64,000 nucleotides of DNA from Persicimonas caeni. Its GTDB lineage: Bacteria; Myxococcota_A; Bradymonadia; Bradymonadales; Bradymonadaceae. Shown here piece after piece: positions 51,133 to 59,852 of the stretch (the stretch's first letter is position 1; every line of letters begins with the position of its first letter). The translations under genes were made by a program, and so were the position numbers. The notes beneath the pieces are model-generated. The model ran no database searches. It was given only the letters and a program-made list of their open reading frames with translations, and was not told where the DNA came from. The DNA lies in NCBI RefSeq assembly GCF_006517175.1, contig NZ_CP041186.1:6723074-6787073 (forward strand). Direction: 5' to 3'.

Positions 51133-52062
51133 ATGTATCGAGACATGCTCCAGCTCTACTACAGCGACCTTTATACGGGTGCGATCTCCGAGGAGGCGCG
51201 CTTTCCGAAGTCGCGCTATCGCAAGGTGCGTGAAGAGCTCGACCGGCGCGGACTGACGGGGACTGATATAGCAGTTGAGGAGGCGCGACAGGCTCGTCTC
51301 GATGAGGTGCATTTGGTCCACGAACCCGAGTATGTGCGCCGCTTTATGGAGAACGAGCTCGACGACAAGATGGTGCGCAAGATCGGCTTTCGGCCGTGGA
51401 CCGAACAGTTCGTCGACCGCACGTTCAGTATTGCGGGCGGTACCCTTCAAGCCTTCGAGGCGGTCATGGGCGGCGCGCAGTTCGCGGGCAACCTCGCCGG
51501 AGGTACCCACCACGCCTACGCTGACCGTGGCGAGGGGTTCTGCGTGTTCAACGACCTGGCGATCTGCGCGGTACGCGCCCTCGAGGAGTTCGGCTACGAG
51601 CGTGTGGCAATCGTCGACTGCGACGTTCACCAGGGAAACGGCACGGCCGTCATCTTCGCCGACGAGCCGCGCGTGCTCACCTACTCGATTCACTGCGCCG
51701 GCAACTATCCGTTCGACAAAGAGGAGAGCGACGTGGACGTGGCGGTGCCGGTGGGCTCGGGCGACGAGGCGTATCTGGAGTTGCTCGACCGAAGTTTGTC
51801 GCGCGCTCTGTACGGCTTTCGACCGCAGCTGGTCTTGTATCAGGCGGGCGTCGACGCACTCGAAGAAGACCGGTGGGGGCGGCTCGCGCTGACGCGCGCC
51901 GGCCTGCGGCGGCGCAACGGCCTCGTATTCGACCTGGCCGAGGCGTGGGCCTGCCCGGTGCTGATCACGATGGGCGGCGGCTACTCGCGGCCCATCGAGG
52001 CCTCGGTGGCCGCTCACGCCGACGTGTTCGAGGAGGCGTCGCGGCGCCTGAAGTCGCGGTGA
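51133..52062 (+). CDS. Histone deacetylase-like amidohydrolase
   Basis: 309 residues. Zn-site motifs 'GGTHHAYADRGEGFCVFNDLAIC' (tandem His), 'VAIVDCDVHQGNGTAVIF' (Asp/His ligands), 'YQAGVDALEEDRWGRLALT' (third Asp) and 'MGGGYS' define the arginase/HDAC fold of the AcuC/acetylpolyamine amidohydrolase group. Removes acetyl from lysine or polyamines. The frame is open far upstream, but the ATG at 51133 begins the family-conserved 'LQLYYSDLYT' region; no strong ribosome site. Confidence 0.9.
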   Translation: MYRDMLQLYYSDLYTGAISEEARFPKSRYRKVREELDRRGLTGTDIAVEEARQARLDEVHLVHEPEYVRRFMENELDDKMVRKIGFRPWTEQFVDRTFSIAGGTLQAFEAVMGGAQFAGNLAGGTHHAYADRGEGFCVFNDLAICAVRALEEFGYERVAIVDCDVHQGNGTAVIFADEPRVLTYSIHCAGNYPFDKEESDVDVAVPVGSGDEAYLELLDRSLSRALYGFRPQLVLYQAGVDALEEDRWGRLALTRAGLRRRNGLVFDLAEAWACPVLITMGGGYSRPIEASVAAHADVFEEASRRLKSR

Positions 52063-52090
52063 CCGGCTCCGGAATTGTCCCCCTAAACTA

Positions 52091-52141
52091 AAGGGGGCGT
52101 CAGGGAACGACGTTCCCCGACGAGCCGCACGACATGCGGTC
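52091..52141 (-). repeat. REP-like double hairpin, copy 3 (3' side of RAYT)
   Basis: On the minus strand: CCGCA-tgtcg-TGCGG then CTCGTCGGGGAACGTCGTTCCC. The stem has changed to GGGAACG/CGTTCCC from GGGAACC/GGTTCCC elsewhere, a compensatory pair change that supports a selected hairpin. Confidence 0.8.
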
Positions 52142-52159
52142 GAACGCGCCTTCGGGCCG

Positions 52160-53080
52160 TCACGCGCACCGGCACAGCCCCGGTGGATACGTCCCCGTGG
52201 GGAAGCTCACCTGCGACTTACCTTTTCGCCACCTTCCCATCGCCCGTTTATAGGCGTCGACGGTGGTCATGCGAGCCTCCAAGTACGCACTCTTCTTCTC
52301 CTCGTCGGCGCAAAGGCATTTGACTCGAGGAGAGCGCTTGGGCGCGGGCGGGATATACCTCCACTTCATGCGCTTGACCTTGGCGGGGCCCGCGACGCTC
52401 TTTCTTTTTCGAGCGCGCTCTTTTTGCAGTTCGGTTGCTTGTTCCTCGATGTGGGTCACAACGAGCTGGCGCGCCTCCTCCTCGGTTTTGTTTTCCCACA
52501 TCGGCAGCGTTGCGAGTACGAGCTCGTCGCTTCGCATGGCCTTTTCGCGCGGAGTTGACGGATCCTTGCGCCGAAGTCTGCGCAGCTCTTCGTAGTCGAT
52601 GAGTCGTCCGACCTGCGCCTCGCCGGTCTTGTGGGACTTCCATGACGACACCCCCGGCCAATCCTCGGGGTGGCGCACCGCATCGGACAGGCACGGGTTG
52701 TTGACGATGTAGTTGAGCTTCTCCAGGAGCATGTCATCGCCGATGATCTTGGGCGCATCAAAGGGGCGTGGAAACACCGTGCCGGTGCGGTTTCTGTGGC
52801 GGTTGAGGCGAGCGGCAAGCTCGCGCTGGAAGTCGCGCATGAACTCGGACAGGTTCATCTTGGGCGCGCGTACGAGCAGGTGAAAGTGATTGCTCATGAA
52901 GACGTAGGCGAAGATCTCGACCTCGTGCTTCTGAGCCGCCCAAGCCAGACAGGCTAGGCAAATGCGTTGCATCTCACCGTCATCGTCAGGGCGCATCAAG
53001 AACCTCGCCTCGATGCAGCGATTGGTCACAAAGTAGAAGGCGTCGTCTTCGAGGATTCGAATATTGTCAATGGCAGGCAT
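52160..53080 (-). CDS. REP-associated tyrosine transposase (RAYT, IS200-like Y1)
   Basis: 306 residues, GGGAGG upstream of the ATG. HUH motif in 'MSNHFHLLVRAP', an upstream 'FYFVTNRCIEARFLM' strand, and the catalytic Tyr in 'LLEKLNYIVNNPCLSDAV' define the Y1 transposase fold of the RAYT group. The C-terminal ~140 residues are a basic extension (KERARKRKSVAGPAKVKRMKWRY). RAYTs nick REP hairpins; here REP-like double hairpins flank the gene on both sides in opposite orientation. It lacks classical IS ends of its own. Confidence 0.92.
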   Translation of the reverse strand: MPAIDNIRILEDDAFYFVTNRCIEARFLMRPDDDGEMQRICLACLAWAAQKHEVEIFAYVFMSNHFHLLVRAPKMNLSEFMRDFQRELAARLNRHRNRTGTVFPRPFDAPKIIGDDMLLEKLNYIVNNPCLSDAVRHPEDWPGVSSWKSHKTGEAQVGRLIDYEELRRLRRKDPSTPREKAMRSDELVLATLPMWENKTEEEARQLVVTHIEEQATELQKERARKRKSVAGPAKVKRMKWRYIPPAPKRSPRVKCLCADEEKKSAYLEARMTTVDAYKRAMGRWRKGKSQVSFPTGTYPPGLCRCA

Positions 53081-53205
53081 CGCAACTTCCTCCCGATTAG
53101 CAGTCAATCCAGTTAGCTCTCACTATGGTTTTCGGCAGAACCGGCCGAATCGTTGCGTGCTCGGGCGAATTTTTTTCGAGCGATCGGGATACAACGAGGC
53201 GCTGA

Positions 53206-53256
53206 CCCGCATGAGACGGGCTCCGTCGGGGAACCTGATTCCCTGTCGCGAGGGGA
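53206..53256 (+). repeat. REP-like hairpin, copy 4 (5' side of RAYT)
   Basis: CCGCATGAGACGGGCTCCGT followed by CGGGGAACCTGATTCCC; the main stem has one mismatch. It lies 126 bp upstream of the RAYT start codon. Confidence 0.75.
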
Positions 53257-53367
53257 AGGTTTTGGGGCAATCTCTGTTTTTCGAGCAGGAGGGGGCAGCA
53301 TCCTCCTGACTGATGGGCATCTTTGTCCGTCGCCGGCACCTCTCGACGGTTGAAATGTAGCGGAGGG

Positions 53368-53410
53368 CCGCATACCACGGGGCTCGTCGGGGAACCTGGT
53401 TCCCGTCGGC
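53368..53410 (+). repeat. REP-like hairpin, copy 5
   Basis: CCGCATACCACGGGGCTCGT then CGGGGAACCTGGTTCCC with a perfect inner stem; a GTCGGCGGTTCCC partial duplicate follows. The 53081-53440 gap holds only these two copies and no gene. Confidence 0.75.
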
Positions 53411-53440
53411 GGTTCCCGTCGGCGGCCCGTTGGAGGGGTC

Positions 53441-54235
53441 ATGCTCACCCGTTCGAAGCACGGGGCGAATTTCATGGGCGATCGAACGTTCGACATTCTG
53501 CTCGACATTCACCACGGCTTGCCGCGTCAGGGGCCGGGCGACGACATGTGTACGCGTCGTGCGCTTGCCATGTTCGACGGGCTACCCGCAGCCCCCGACG
53601 TGCTCGACGTAGGTTGTGGGCCGGGGATGCAGACACTCGCGCTCGCCGAGGCTCTCGGTTCAGAGGTCACGGCGGTCGATATCTTCGACGTGTTTCTCGA
53701 CGAGTTGCGCGACCGCGCCCAGGAGCGGGGACTCGATGCGATGGTGCACCCGGTCAAGGCGTCGATGGATGCCATGCCCTTTGCGGATGCTTCCTTCGAC
53801 CTCATCTGGGCGGAGGGTTCCGCCTATGTCATGGGCGTCGGCGAGGCGCTTCAGGCGTGGCGGCCGCTCCTTCGGGATGGCGGCTGCATCGCCTTCACCG
53901 AGATGGTCTGGCTCGTCGATGAGCCGCCCGCCGAAGCCGCCTCCTTCTTCGGGCAGGAGTACCCGGCGATGACCGACGTGCCCACTAACCTGCAGCTCAT
54001 CCGAGATGCCGGCTACGAGGTCGTCGGGCATTTCACCCTCCCTGACTCGGCGTGGTGGGACAACTACTACGCGCCGCTCGAGGCGCGACTGCCCGAGATG
54101 CGACGCAAATATGCCGACGACCCGCAAGGGTTGGACATGATCGCGGCGAGTCAGCGCGAGATTGACGTGCGCCGACAGTTTCCAGATGCATACGGCTACG
54201 AATTCTTCGTGGCAAAGTCCACCTATATGACATAG
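53441..54235 (+). CDS. SAM-dependent methyltransferase (Methyltransf_11/25 type)
   Basis: 264 residues with GGAGGGG upstream. 'VLDVGCGPGMQTLALAEALGSEVTAVDIFDVFLDEL' is motif I plus the acidic ribose contact, 'MPFADASFDLIWAEGSAYVMG' is the post-motif region, then 'LLRDGGCIAFTEMVW'. Class I fold, small-molecule substrate unknown. Confidence 0.9.
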   Translation: MLTRSKHGANFMGDRTFDILLDIHHGLPRQGPGDDMCTRRALAMFDGLPAAPDVLDVGCGPGMQTLALAEALGSEVTAVDIFDVFLDELRDRAQERGLDAMVHPVKASMDAMPFADASFDLIWAEGSAYVMGVGEALQAWRPLLRDGGCIAFTEMVWLVDEPPAEAASFFGQEYPAMTDVPTNLQLIRDAGYEVVGHFTLPDSAWWDNYYAPLEARLPEMRRKYADDPQGLDMIAASQREIDVRRQFPDAYGYEFFVAKSTYMT

Positions 54236-54363
54236 CGCATTGAGCGGGGGCCGGGGAGCTGTGCTAAGAAAACCCTGGAATGCTCGGCCCAGCTCGCAAC
54301 GTTTGCGTCTGGCGATTCACTTGGCGCCGGCCCTCGCTCCGGCTGTTTCATCGGAAGTGCCAC

Positions 54364-56343
54364 ATGTCTATTGAAGAGCTGCACCCTTGGTTTCTGGGCG
54401 CTTACGCCGAGAACCACGACGTCCTCGAAGATCTGCTTACCGAATTTTTGGCTGACCATGTCTACTGGCGGCGAAATTTCCATCCGGAGTGCCGCCCGCC
54501 GGTTCCCACCTCGGCGCAGTATCGCGATGACTACATCGAGTTCGTTGCCGAGCTCAAACAAGAGCTGTTCCAGTTGAGCGCCGACCTGAAGCGCTCGGTG
54601 CCTTGGTTCAGCCCGCGCTACGTGGGGCACATGTCGTCGGACCTGTTGCTCCCGGGGCTTATCGCAAGGGTCATGACCACGCTCTACAACCCCAACAACG
54701 TCTCCGAAGACGCCTCGCCGGCCACCCTCGAAAAGGAACTCGAGGTCGGCATGCAGCTGGCCGAGATGTTTGGGTATCCCATCGATGAGAGTGCCGAACC
54801 CTGCGCCTACGGTCACCTCACGTCGGGCGGAACGGTCGCCAACTACGAGGGCCTGCGCAACCTGATCGCGCTGGAGATGTACCCGATGGCACTGGCCCAG
54901 GCCTCCCGTGAGTTCGACGGCGAGTTGGGGCCGATGGGCCCCCTGGTCAAGCGGCTGACCGAGTACAGCGACTGGGAACTCGTGAACCTCGGTGTCGACG
55001 ACATCATCGCGCTGCGCCGCGAGGCGCTCGGCTCAGCCAGAGAGCTGCACGGCCCTGCCGGTTTCGAGCGGTTCCGCAAGGCCATCAAAGCGGCGCGCTT
55101 CGAGGCGCTCGGCGCGGTTGACTTTTTCCGCACGCACAGCGAATTGAAGCCGCCGGTGGTGCTGGTGCCGTCGACGGCGCACTACTCGTGGGAAAAGGCG
55201 ATGAAGGTCTTGGGCCTTGGTGCTCAGCACCTTCTCGAGGTCGGCGTCGACCGCAACATGCGCATGGACGTCGCCCAGCTTCGCACCGTCTTGGAGCAAT
55301 GTCTGGACCAGAAGGTGCCCGTGCTCGCCCTGGTGGGCGTTCTGGGTAACACCGAGTTCGGCACCGTCGATCCCATCGGCGAACTGATGAACGTGCGCGA
55401 CGAGTTCTCCGAGCGCGGCCTGCACGCCCCGGTTCATATCGACGCGGCGTGGGGCGGCTACCTCGCTTCGGTCTTTCGGGCCGAAGGGGGCGGACTGGTA
55501 GGGCGCGACATGCTCAAGAAGAAATTTCACTACTTCCCCAGCCAGACCGTCTACGAAGCCTTCGCCGCGCTGGGGCGCACCGATTCGATCACCGTCGACC
55601 CTCACAAGCTCGGCTACGTACCGTATCCCGCCGGCGCCTATGTCGCCAGAAACCGCGGCATGATCGAATTCCTCACCCAGGAGGCAGCCTACGTCTTCGA
55701 TATCGAAGAGGAGAGCCACCAACGCTCGCTGGCCGACAAGCTCCGTCATCTGGGCCAGTACATTTTGGAGGGCTCCAAGCCCGGCTCGGCGGCCGCCTCG
55801 GCCTACGTGACGCATCGCGTCCTACCGCTGCACCACGACGGCTTCGGTCGCATCTTGCAGCAGACGATTCGCTCCTGCGAGTACTTCTACGACGCGATGC
55901 CCGAGTTCAAGGAGCGCGTGGGGGACTTGGTCAATCTGACCATCCCGTTCGAGCCCGACAGCAACTTGGTATGCTTGGCTATTAACCCGCGCGCCAACGA
56001 CTCGCTGGCCCGGATGAACTGTTTTGGCCGACGTCTCTTCGAGCACATGAAGATTGATCCGAAGCAGCCCATCCAACAGCGCGAATTCGTTGCTTCGTAC
56101 ACCTCGCTGTTGGCGGAGCGCGTCAGTGATGAACGCGCCGCCGAGTTGCTCGGTGAGCTTGGCATCGACCCAGCTAGCCTGACGCCGAACCCGAGCGACG
56201 CCGAAGGGCAGGCCGACCACGTCTTTCTGATCCGCAACACGCTGATGAACCCGTGGCTATTGCACGAGCAGAACGGCAAAAACTACATCGACCTGTATTT
56301 GGATTATTTGGAGAGGATCATTCGCCAGGAGTTGGAAGGGTAG
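54364..56343 (+). CDS. PLP-dependent group II decarboxylase (tyrosine/glutamate decarboxylase-like)
   Basis: 659 residues. 'GHLTSGGTVANYEGLRNLIALEMYP' binds the PLP phosphate, 'PVHIDAAWGGYLAS' carries the Asp that pairs the pyridine N, and Lys415 in 'TVDPHKLGYVPYPAGAY' forms the Schiff base. The length and the N-terminal ~100-residue extension match the bacterial tyrosine-decarboxylase/PanP-like branch, not the short GadB type. Product would be an amine (tyramine, GABA or beta-alanine); substrate cannot be fixed. No antiporter is adjacent, which argues against a simple acid-resistance system. GGAAG precedes the ATG. Confidence 0.9.
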   Translation: MSIEELHPWFLGAYAENHDVLEDLLTEFLADHVYWRRNFHPECRPPVPTSAQYRDDYIEFVAELKQELFQLSADLKRSVPWFSPRYVGHMSSDLLLPGLIARVMTTLYNPNNVSEDASPATLEKELEVGMQLAEMFGYPIDESAEPCAYGHLTSGGTVANYEGLRNLIALEMYPMALAQASREFDGELGPMGPLVKRLTEYSDWELVNLGVDDIIALRREALGSARELHGPAGFERFRKAIKAARFEALGAVDFFRTHSELKPPVVLVPSTAHYSWEKAMKVLGLGAQHLLEVGVDRNMRMDVAQLRTVLEQCLDQKVPVLALVGVLGNTEFGTVDPIGELMNVRDEFSERGLHAPVHIDAAWGGYLASVFRAEGGGLVGRDMLKKKFHYFPSQTVYEAFAALGRTDSITVDPHKLGYVPYPAGAYVARNRGMIEFLTQEAAYVFDIEEESHQRSLADKLRHLGQYILEGSKPGSAAASAYVTHRVLPLHHDGFGRILQQTIRSCEYFYDAMPEFKERVGDLVNLTIPFEPDSNLVCLAINPRANDSLARMNCFGRRLFEHMKIDPKQPIQQREFVASYTSLLAERVSDERAAELLGELGIDPASLTPNPSDAEGQADHVFLIRNTLMNPWLLHEQNGKNYIDLYLDYLERIIRQELEG

Positions 56344-56352
56344 AGGGGGCAT

Positions 56353-56391
56353 TGCAGGGACCGCGTGCTCGCGGCCCCTGCATCCTTCCTT
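56353..56391 (+). terminator. Intrinsic terminator between convergent genes
   Basis: TGCAGGG-a-CCGC pairs with GCGG-c-CCCTGCA (11 bp, one internal mismatch) over GTGCTC, followed by TCCTTCCTT. It ends the decarboxylase transcript. Confidence 0.65.
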
Positions 56392-57994
56392 ACAATGCTC
56401 CCAGATCCTCGGTCGACTCTCGCGCCGCACCATCTTGGTGCTTCTCGTACGCACACTCCACCGGCATCGCTTCGCTCTCCAAGGACCCCGCCGCTCCGCG
56501 CGCCGGCGAGTCCGACGCCAGCGTGAAGTCCTGAGAGCCCAAGTCGACAAAGCCGGGCGCCGTGCCCGTCAGGTTGTCCGATTCGGTGACCGTCCCGCTG
56601 GCCGAGCCGTTGAATGAGTTGATCCAGCCCTCCGGAAGCCAATTGTAACTCATGTCGAGTTGACCCGTGTTATCGAGCAACGAGAGTGTCGAACTCTCCG
56701 GCGTATAGATGATATTGTTGCGCATCACGGCCGTCTCGTCGTCCGTCGACAATCTCAGCAGTGTGTTGCGATCGTTGCGAAGGGAGACCACTGTGTTGTG
56801 GTACAGGTGCAGTGTCCCTTTGCGGTAGTTGGCTTGGTCGCTTCCGTCGCCGCCGTAGTGGATAATCTGACGGTTGCCCGAGTCGTCTGCAGGTTCGACC
56901 AGGACGTTCCCGTACACGAAGGTGTCGCGATACGACGGGTCGCTTTTGACCTCATCCTTGCCCGAGTCGACCAGGTCGAGCTGTCGGTTACCACCCTCGA
57001 GCCAGTTGTAGCGCACGACCAGTCCCGCCGAGCGGTCCTTCAGGTTGTTGCCGCCGCATCCGTCGCAAAGAGGGCCAAAGCGGTTGTACTCGAAGGTGAT
57101 TCCGACCGCCGAGGAGTAGTTGTTGTGCTCGTAGTAGCTTCCCTGGATGCCGTTCCCGTAGATGTGGTTGCCGGTGATGAGCACGTCGCGGGCGTTGGCG
57201 GTGATGAAGATGCCGTTGCCCGACCCATGAATGACACAGTTCTTCAGCGTCAGGTTGGAGCCGTCCTCGATGTAGAATGAGGCCGCGTTGCTGCGGTAGG
57301 TGCCGTTCGACCCGCCGTCATCGACGAAGGAATTCGAAGGATGCGCTCCGGTGATCTCGAGGTTCTCGACACGAATATGAGATGGCTGACCCGACGGGTT
57401 ACTCGAGCCCCCAATCTTGACCACTCCACGGTTCTCATTCCAGAAGTCGAGTTCGGTGCGTGTCGTGGCATTCTCGCCGGTGATGACCGGTCGTTTGTCG
57501 CCGTCCATGATGCCGCGCACGACCACCGGCTTCTCGGCGGTGCCGGCGGTGGCGATGACCCACTTGCTTGCGTACGGCTCGGGCCGATAGTGGATGTTGA
57601 TGAGGCTACCTGGCTGCAGCGACTCCCATGGAACTTCCGATGGGTCGGCGTACTCCTGACCCGGCCCAACCTCGTAGACGTGGTCGAACGTCTCGTTCGC
57701 AGCACCACCCGCCGGGCCGCAGTTGTCGGGTGTTGGTGGCGTGTCGGCGTCGACTTCGGCGTCAATGTCAGCGTCCGTTTGGCCGCTGTCGGCGGCGTCA
57801 CTCGGGTCCGCGTCTTGGGCGGTCACATCGAGCGCTGTGTCGGAGGCGTCGGCGAGGTCACCAGTGTCTGTGGTGCCTGCATCCGACTCTGTCTGCTCAT
57901 TGGTATTTTGCTTCGGATCGTCGTCCGAGCAGGCGGGCAGGGCGAGGGCGCCCACGAGGGCGATGACGATCCATCGAGTCGACATGTTCTTCAA
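56390..57994 (-). CDS. Lipoprotein with right-handed parallel beta-helix
   Basis: 534 residues. Lipobox 'GALALPAC', Asp/Ala/Thr linker (~25-85), then a beta-helix (~100-500) with typical turns: 'IRVENLEITGAHPSNSF', 'LTLKNCVIHGSGNGIFI', 'VLITGNHIYGNGIQ', 'VVRYNWLEGGNRQ', 'LYHNTVVSLRND', 'AVMRNNIIY'. Resembles pectate-lyase-like or poly-uronate-binding proteins; no catalytic set confirmed. The best start may be a TTG with GGAG seven bases upstream, with the ATG three codons later as the alternative. Same plan as the lipoprotein at 27690-29120. Confidence 0.85.
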   Translation of the reverse strand: MKNMSTRWIVIALVGALALPACSDDDPKQNTNEQTESDAGTTDTGDLADASDTALDVTAQDADPSDAADSGQTDADIDAEVDADTPPTPDNCGPAGGAANETFDHVYEVGPGQEYADPSEVPWESLQPGSLINIHYRPEPYASKWVIATAGTAEKPVVVRGIMDGDKRPVITGENATTRTELDFWNENRGVVKIGGSSNPSGQPSHIRVENLEITGAHPSNSFVDDGGSNGTYRSNAASFYIEDGSNLTLKNCVIHGSGNGIFITANARDVLITGNHIYGNGIQGSYYEHNNYSSAVGITFEYNRFGPLCDGCGGNNLKDRSAGLVVRYNWLEGGNRQLDLVDSGKDEVKSDPSYRDTFVYGNVLVEPADDSGNRQIIHYGGDGSDQANYRKGTLHLYHNTVVSLRNDRNTLLRLSTDDETAVMRNNIIYTPESSTLSLLDNTGQLDMSYNWLPEGWINSFNGSASGTVTESDNLTGTAPGFVDLGSQDFTLASDSPARGAAGSLESEAMPVECAYEKHQDGAARESTEDLGAL

Positions 57995-58205
57995 GAGTTT
58001 GCTCCGAATAGTCGGTGGTTAGCGCGCTTCAAAAGGCCACTAGCGATTAAATTGCGGCTCTCCTGATTATCACCGGCGATGCGCGTGGGCAATGACGCTT
58101 TCACAATGAATTCGCGTCGGCTCGTTGCTTCTCCTGTCAATTCGAATGGCAGTGACCGAGTACGCTCGAGCAGGACGACTACGTGCAGTAATCGGCCTGG
58201 AAGGA

Positions 58206-58240
58206 CACGGTGAGGGAATGGGGTTCGTCGACGAGCCGGG
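58206..58240 (-). repeat. REP-like hairpin, copy 6 (degenerate)
   Basis: On the minus strand GGCTCGTCGACGAACCCCAT followed by TCCCTCACCGTG; it has lost part of the stem. It lies 40 bp from copy 7 in the same orientation. Confidence 0.6.
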
Positions 58241-58279
58241 CCTTAGGCGCCGTCGTCAAAACTGATGGTATTTTCCGGC

Positions 58280-58326
58280 ACGGTGAGGGAATGGGGTTCC
58301 CCGACGAGCCGCATTCTGTGCGGGGG
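58280..58326 (-). repeat. REP-like double hairpin, copy 7
   Basis: On the minus strand CCGCAcagaaTGCGG, then CTCGTCGGGGAACCCCATTC and CCTCACCGTG. The first stem is perfect and the second is shortened to GGGAA/TTCCC. Confidence 0.75.
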
Positions 58327-58446
58327 CGGGGGCACTTGGTCTCGTTTTCTGAGGGCTTGTTCGGAGCAAGTACGAGCACATCGGGTGCGTTGTGCAGATG
58401 GCTGCAGTGATGACATTGTTAGCCAACCTTCTGCACGGAGCCGAGG

Positions 58447-58881
58447 ATGATTCGAAAGCTACAGCCCGACGAGATAGACAGGGCCGTCGAAATCTGGCTG
58501 CGCGCCTCCATTGACGCTCACAGCTTCATCGACCGAGAGGTTTGGGAGTCAGGCGCCGAGGATATGCGCGAGGAGTATCTGCCTTCGGCCGAAAACTGGG
58601 CCCTGGATCACGACGGCGAGGTCGTAGGGTTCTTCTCGCTCGAAGGAAACATGCTCGCAGCCCTCTTCGTCGACCCGGAAGTCCAAGGCCGAGGCTTCGG
58701 CAAGAAGCTGCTCGACAAGGCGAAGTCGCTGCACTCTAGGCTTGTCGTGTCTGTCTACGAAGAGAACGACCGGGCTGTCTCGTTTTACAGGCGCCACGGA
58801 TTCGCCTGTGCTGACCGTCGCAAGGACTTGCATACCGAGCATATGGAGTGGGTGATGGAGTGGGAGGCGGGGCAGGAGTAG
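58447..58881 (+). CDS. GNAT-family N-acetyltransferase
   Basis: 144 residues. Acetyl-CoA motif A 'LAALFVDPEVQGRGFGKKLLDKAKS' (Q/RxxGxG/A), 'VSVYEENDRAVSFYRRHGFACADRR' as motif B. Resembles the YjaB/PhnO-like small GNATs; the acceptor is unknown. Short GAGG before the ATG. Confidence 0.92.
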   Translation: MIRKLQPDEIDRAVEIWLRASIDAHSFIDREVWESGAEDMREEYLPSAENWALDHDGEVVGFFSLEGNMLAALFVDPEVQGRGFGKKLLDKAKSLHSRLVVSVYEENDRAVSFYRRHGFACADRRKDLHTEHMEWVMEWEAGQE

Positions 58882-58910
58882 GGGCTGATTTGGTGGTGAA
58901 AAATTGGGGG

Positions 58911-58956
58911 CTCGTGAGGGAACCAGGTTCCCCGACGAGGCCCATTCTGTGCGGGT
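58911..58956 (-). repeat. REP-like double hairpin, copy 8
   Basis: On the minus strand CCGCACAGAATGGG, then CTCGT-CGGGGAACC-T-GGTTCCC-TC-ACGAG with both outer and inner stems intact. It lies between two convergent genes (GNAT and the lipoprotein). Confidence 0.8.
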
Positions 58957-58971
58957 TTGCTGAGTTTTTGG

Positions 58972-59733
58972 TCACTCTTTGACCGTCGCCTTCCAGACCT
59001 TTTCTGCGTGGGCGAGGAACCCTTCGGGAGCTGTCGCGAAGGCGGGATCGGCTTTGTAGTCACCGCCGATCCATTCGGTCTGCGACAGACGCATCTTGGA
59101 GTCGCCGCGCAGCACGTACTTCTCGCCGTCTTCGATGACAAGCACCTTGTGCGTCGCCGGGCTGACGTCCGAGCGACAGGCGGAGCGCCAGGCGAAGGTC
59201 GCCTCGCCCACGCTATCCTCGTCGAGGTCGGTCACCGACCAATCGCCGGTGAGCGGCTCGAGCGTCGTGTCGAACTCGCACTCGTCGATGAGTTCGACGA
59301 ATTGGCGTACTTGCTCCCAGTCGCCACCTTCGGATTGGCGCCAATGGCGCGCCTGCAGCTTGGTGCCCGTCTTACCGGTAAGCTTGCGGCCGAAGATAAC
59401 CATATTGGCGCCTTTGGCATCCGTCCAAGCGATTCCATCGACGACCTTCCCCTCAACGGAGACGCCCTCGGGCAACGTGTCGGCGAATTTGGTCTGCTCG
59501 ACCTTCGTGGTCGGCTGCACCGGTTCCTCTTGGTCGGGAGCTTCGGCTTCAGGTTTCTTCTCCTCGTCTCCAGCGTTGTCTTCTACCTTCGACTCGGCGG
59601 AGGCCTCGGCTTCGACGGTCTCAGCCTCGGCCGGCTCGGCGTCGTCCTGCGGAGGCTTCTCGCAGCCCGTGAGGGTCACGCCGAGAGCAAGCCCGGCCAA
59701 GACGATTCCATATCCAATGCGATTACGATTCAT
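58972..59733 (-). CDS. Hypothetical lipoprotein
   Basis: 253 residues. Lipobox 'LGVTLTGC', then an acidic Glu/Ala-rich linker (~26-75) and a globular domain with 'WTDAKGANMVIFGRK', 'DLDEDSVGEATFAWRSACRSDVSPATHKVLVIEDGEKYVLRG'. The 'DLDxDxxxEATFxxRxACRSDVSPATxK' stretch is conserved in a group of uncharacterised surface proteins (M949_RS01915-like, from memory). Function unknown. Confidence 0.75.
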   Translation of the reverse strand: MNRNRIGYGIVLAGLALGVTLTGCEKPPQDDAEPAEAETVEAEASAESKVEDNAGDEEKKPEAEAPDQEEPVQPTTKVEQTKFADTLPEGVSVEGKVVDGIAWTDAKGANMVIFGRKLTGKTGTKLQARHWRQSEGGDWEQVRQFVELIDECEFDTTLEPLTGDWSVTDLDEDSVGEATFAWRSACRSDVSPATHKVLVIEDGEKYVLRGDSKMRLSQTEWIGGDYKADPAFATAPEGFLAHAEKVWKATVKE

Positions 59734-59852
59734 GTGAGCTCCGTACCAATCGGTGCGCGGATTGCCCGGGCGTTGGCGCGAGCGCCAACGTATCTCGCAG
59801 GCTCCCGGATGTATCCAATAGTGTGTGGAGTTCCTCTAACACGGAGGCAGGC

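Larger units (their letters stand above)
57995..58446. other. ~450-bp gap with two REP-like copies
   Basis: No convincing gene. Contains REP-like copies at 58206-58240 and 58280-58326, an AT-richer stretch near 58030-58060 that may hold the promoter of the beta-helix lipoprotein gene, and the leader of the GNAT gene. Confidence 0.6.

Noticed and set aside
52160-53080. Complete IS200-type element
   Set aside because: No IS200 ends or partner orfB; the REP-like copies and C-terminal basic extension fit a RAYT better.
58785-59141. Minus-strand frames crossing the GNAT gene and the REP copy
   Set aside because: They read through a REP hairpin and oppose a well-supported gene.
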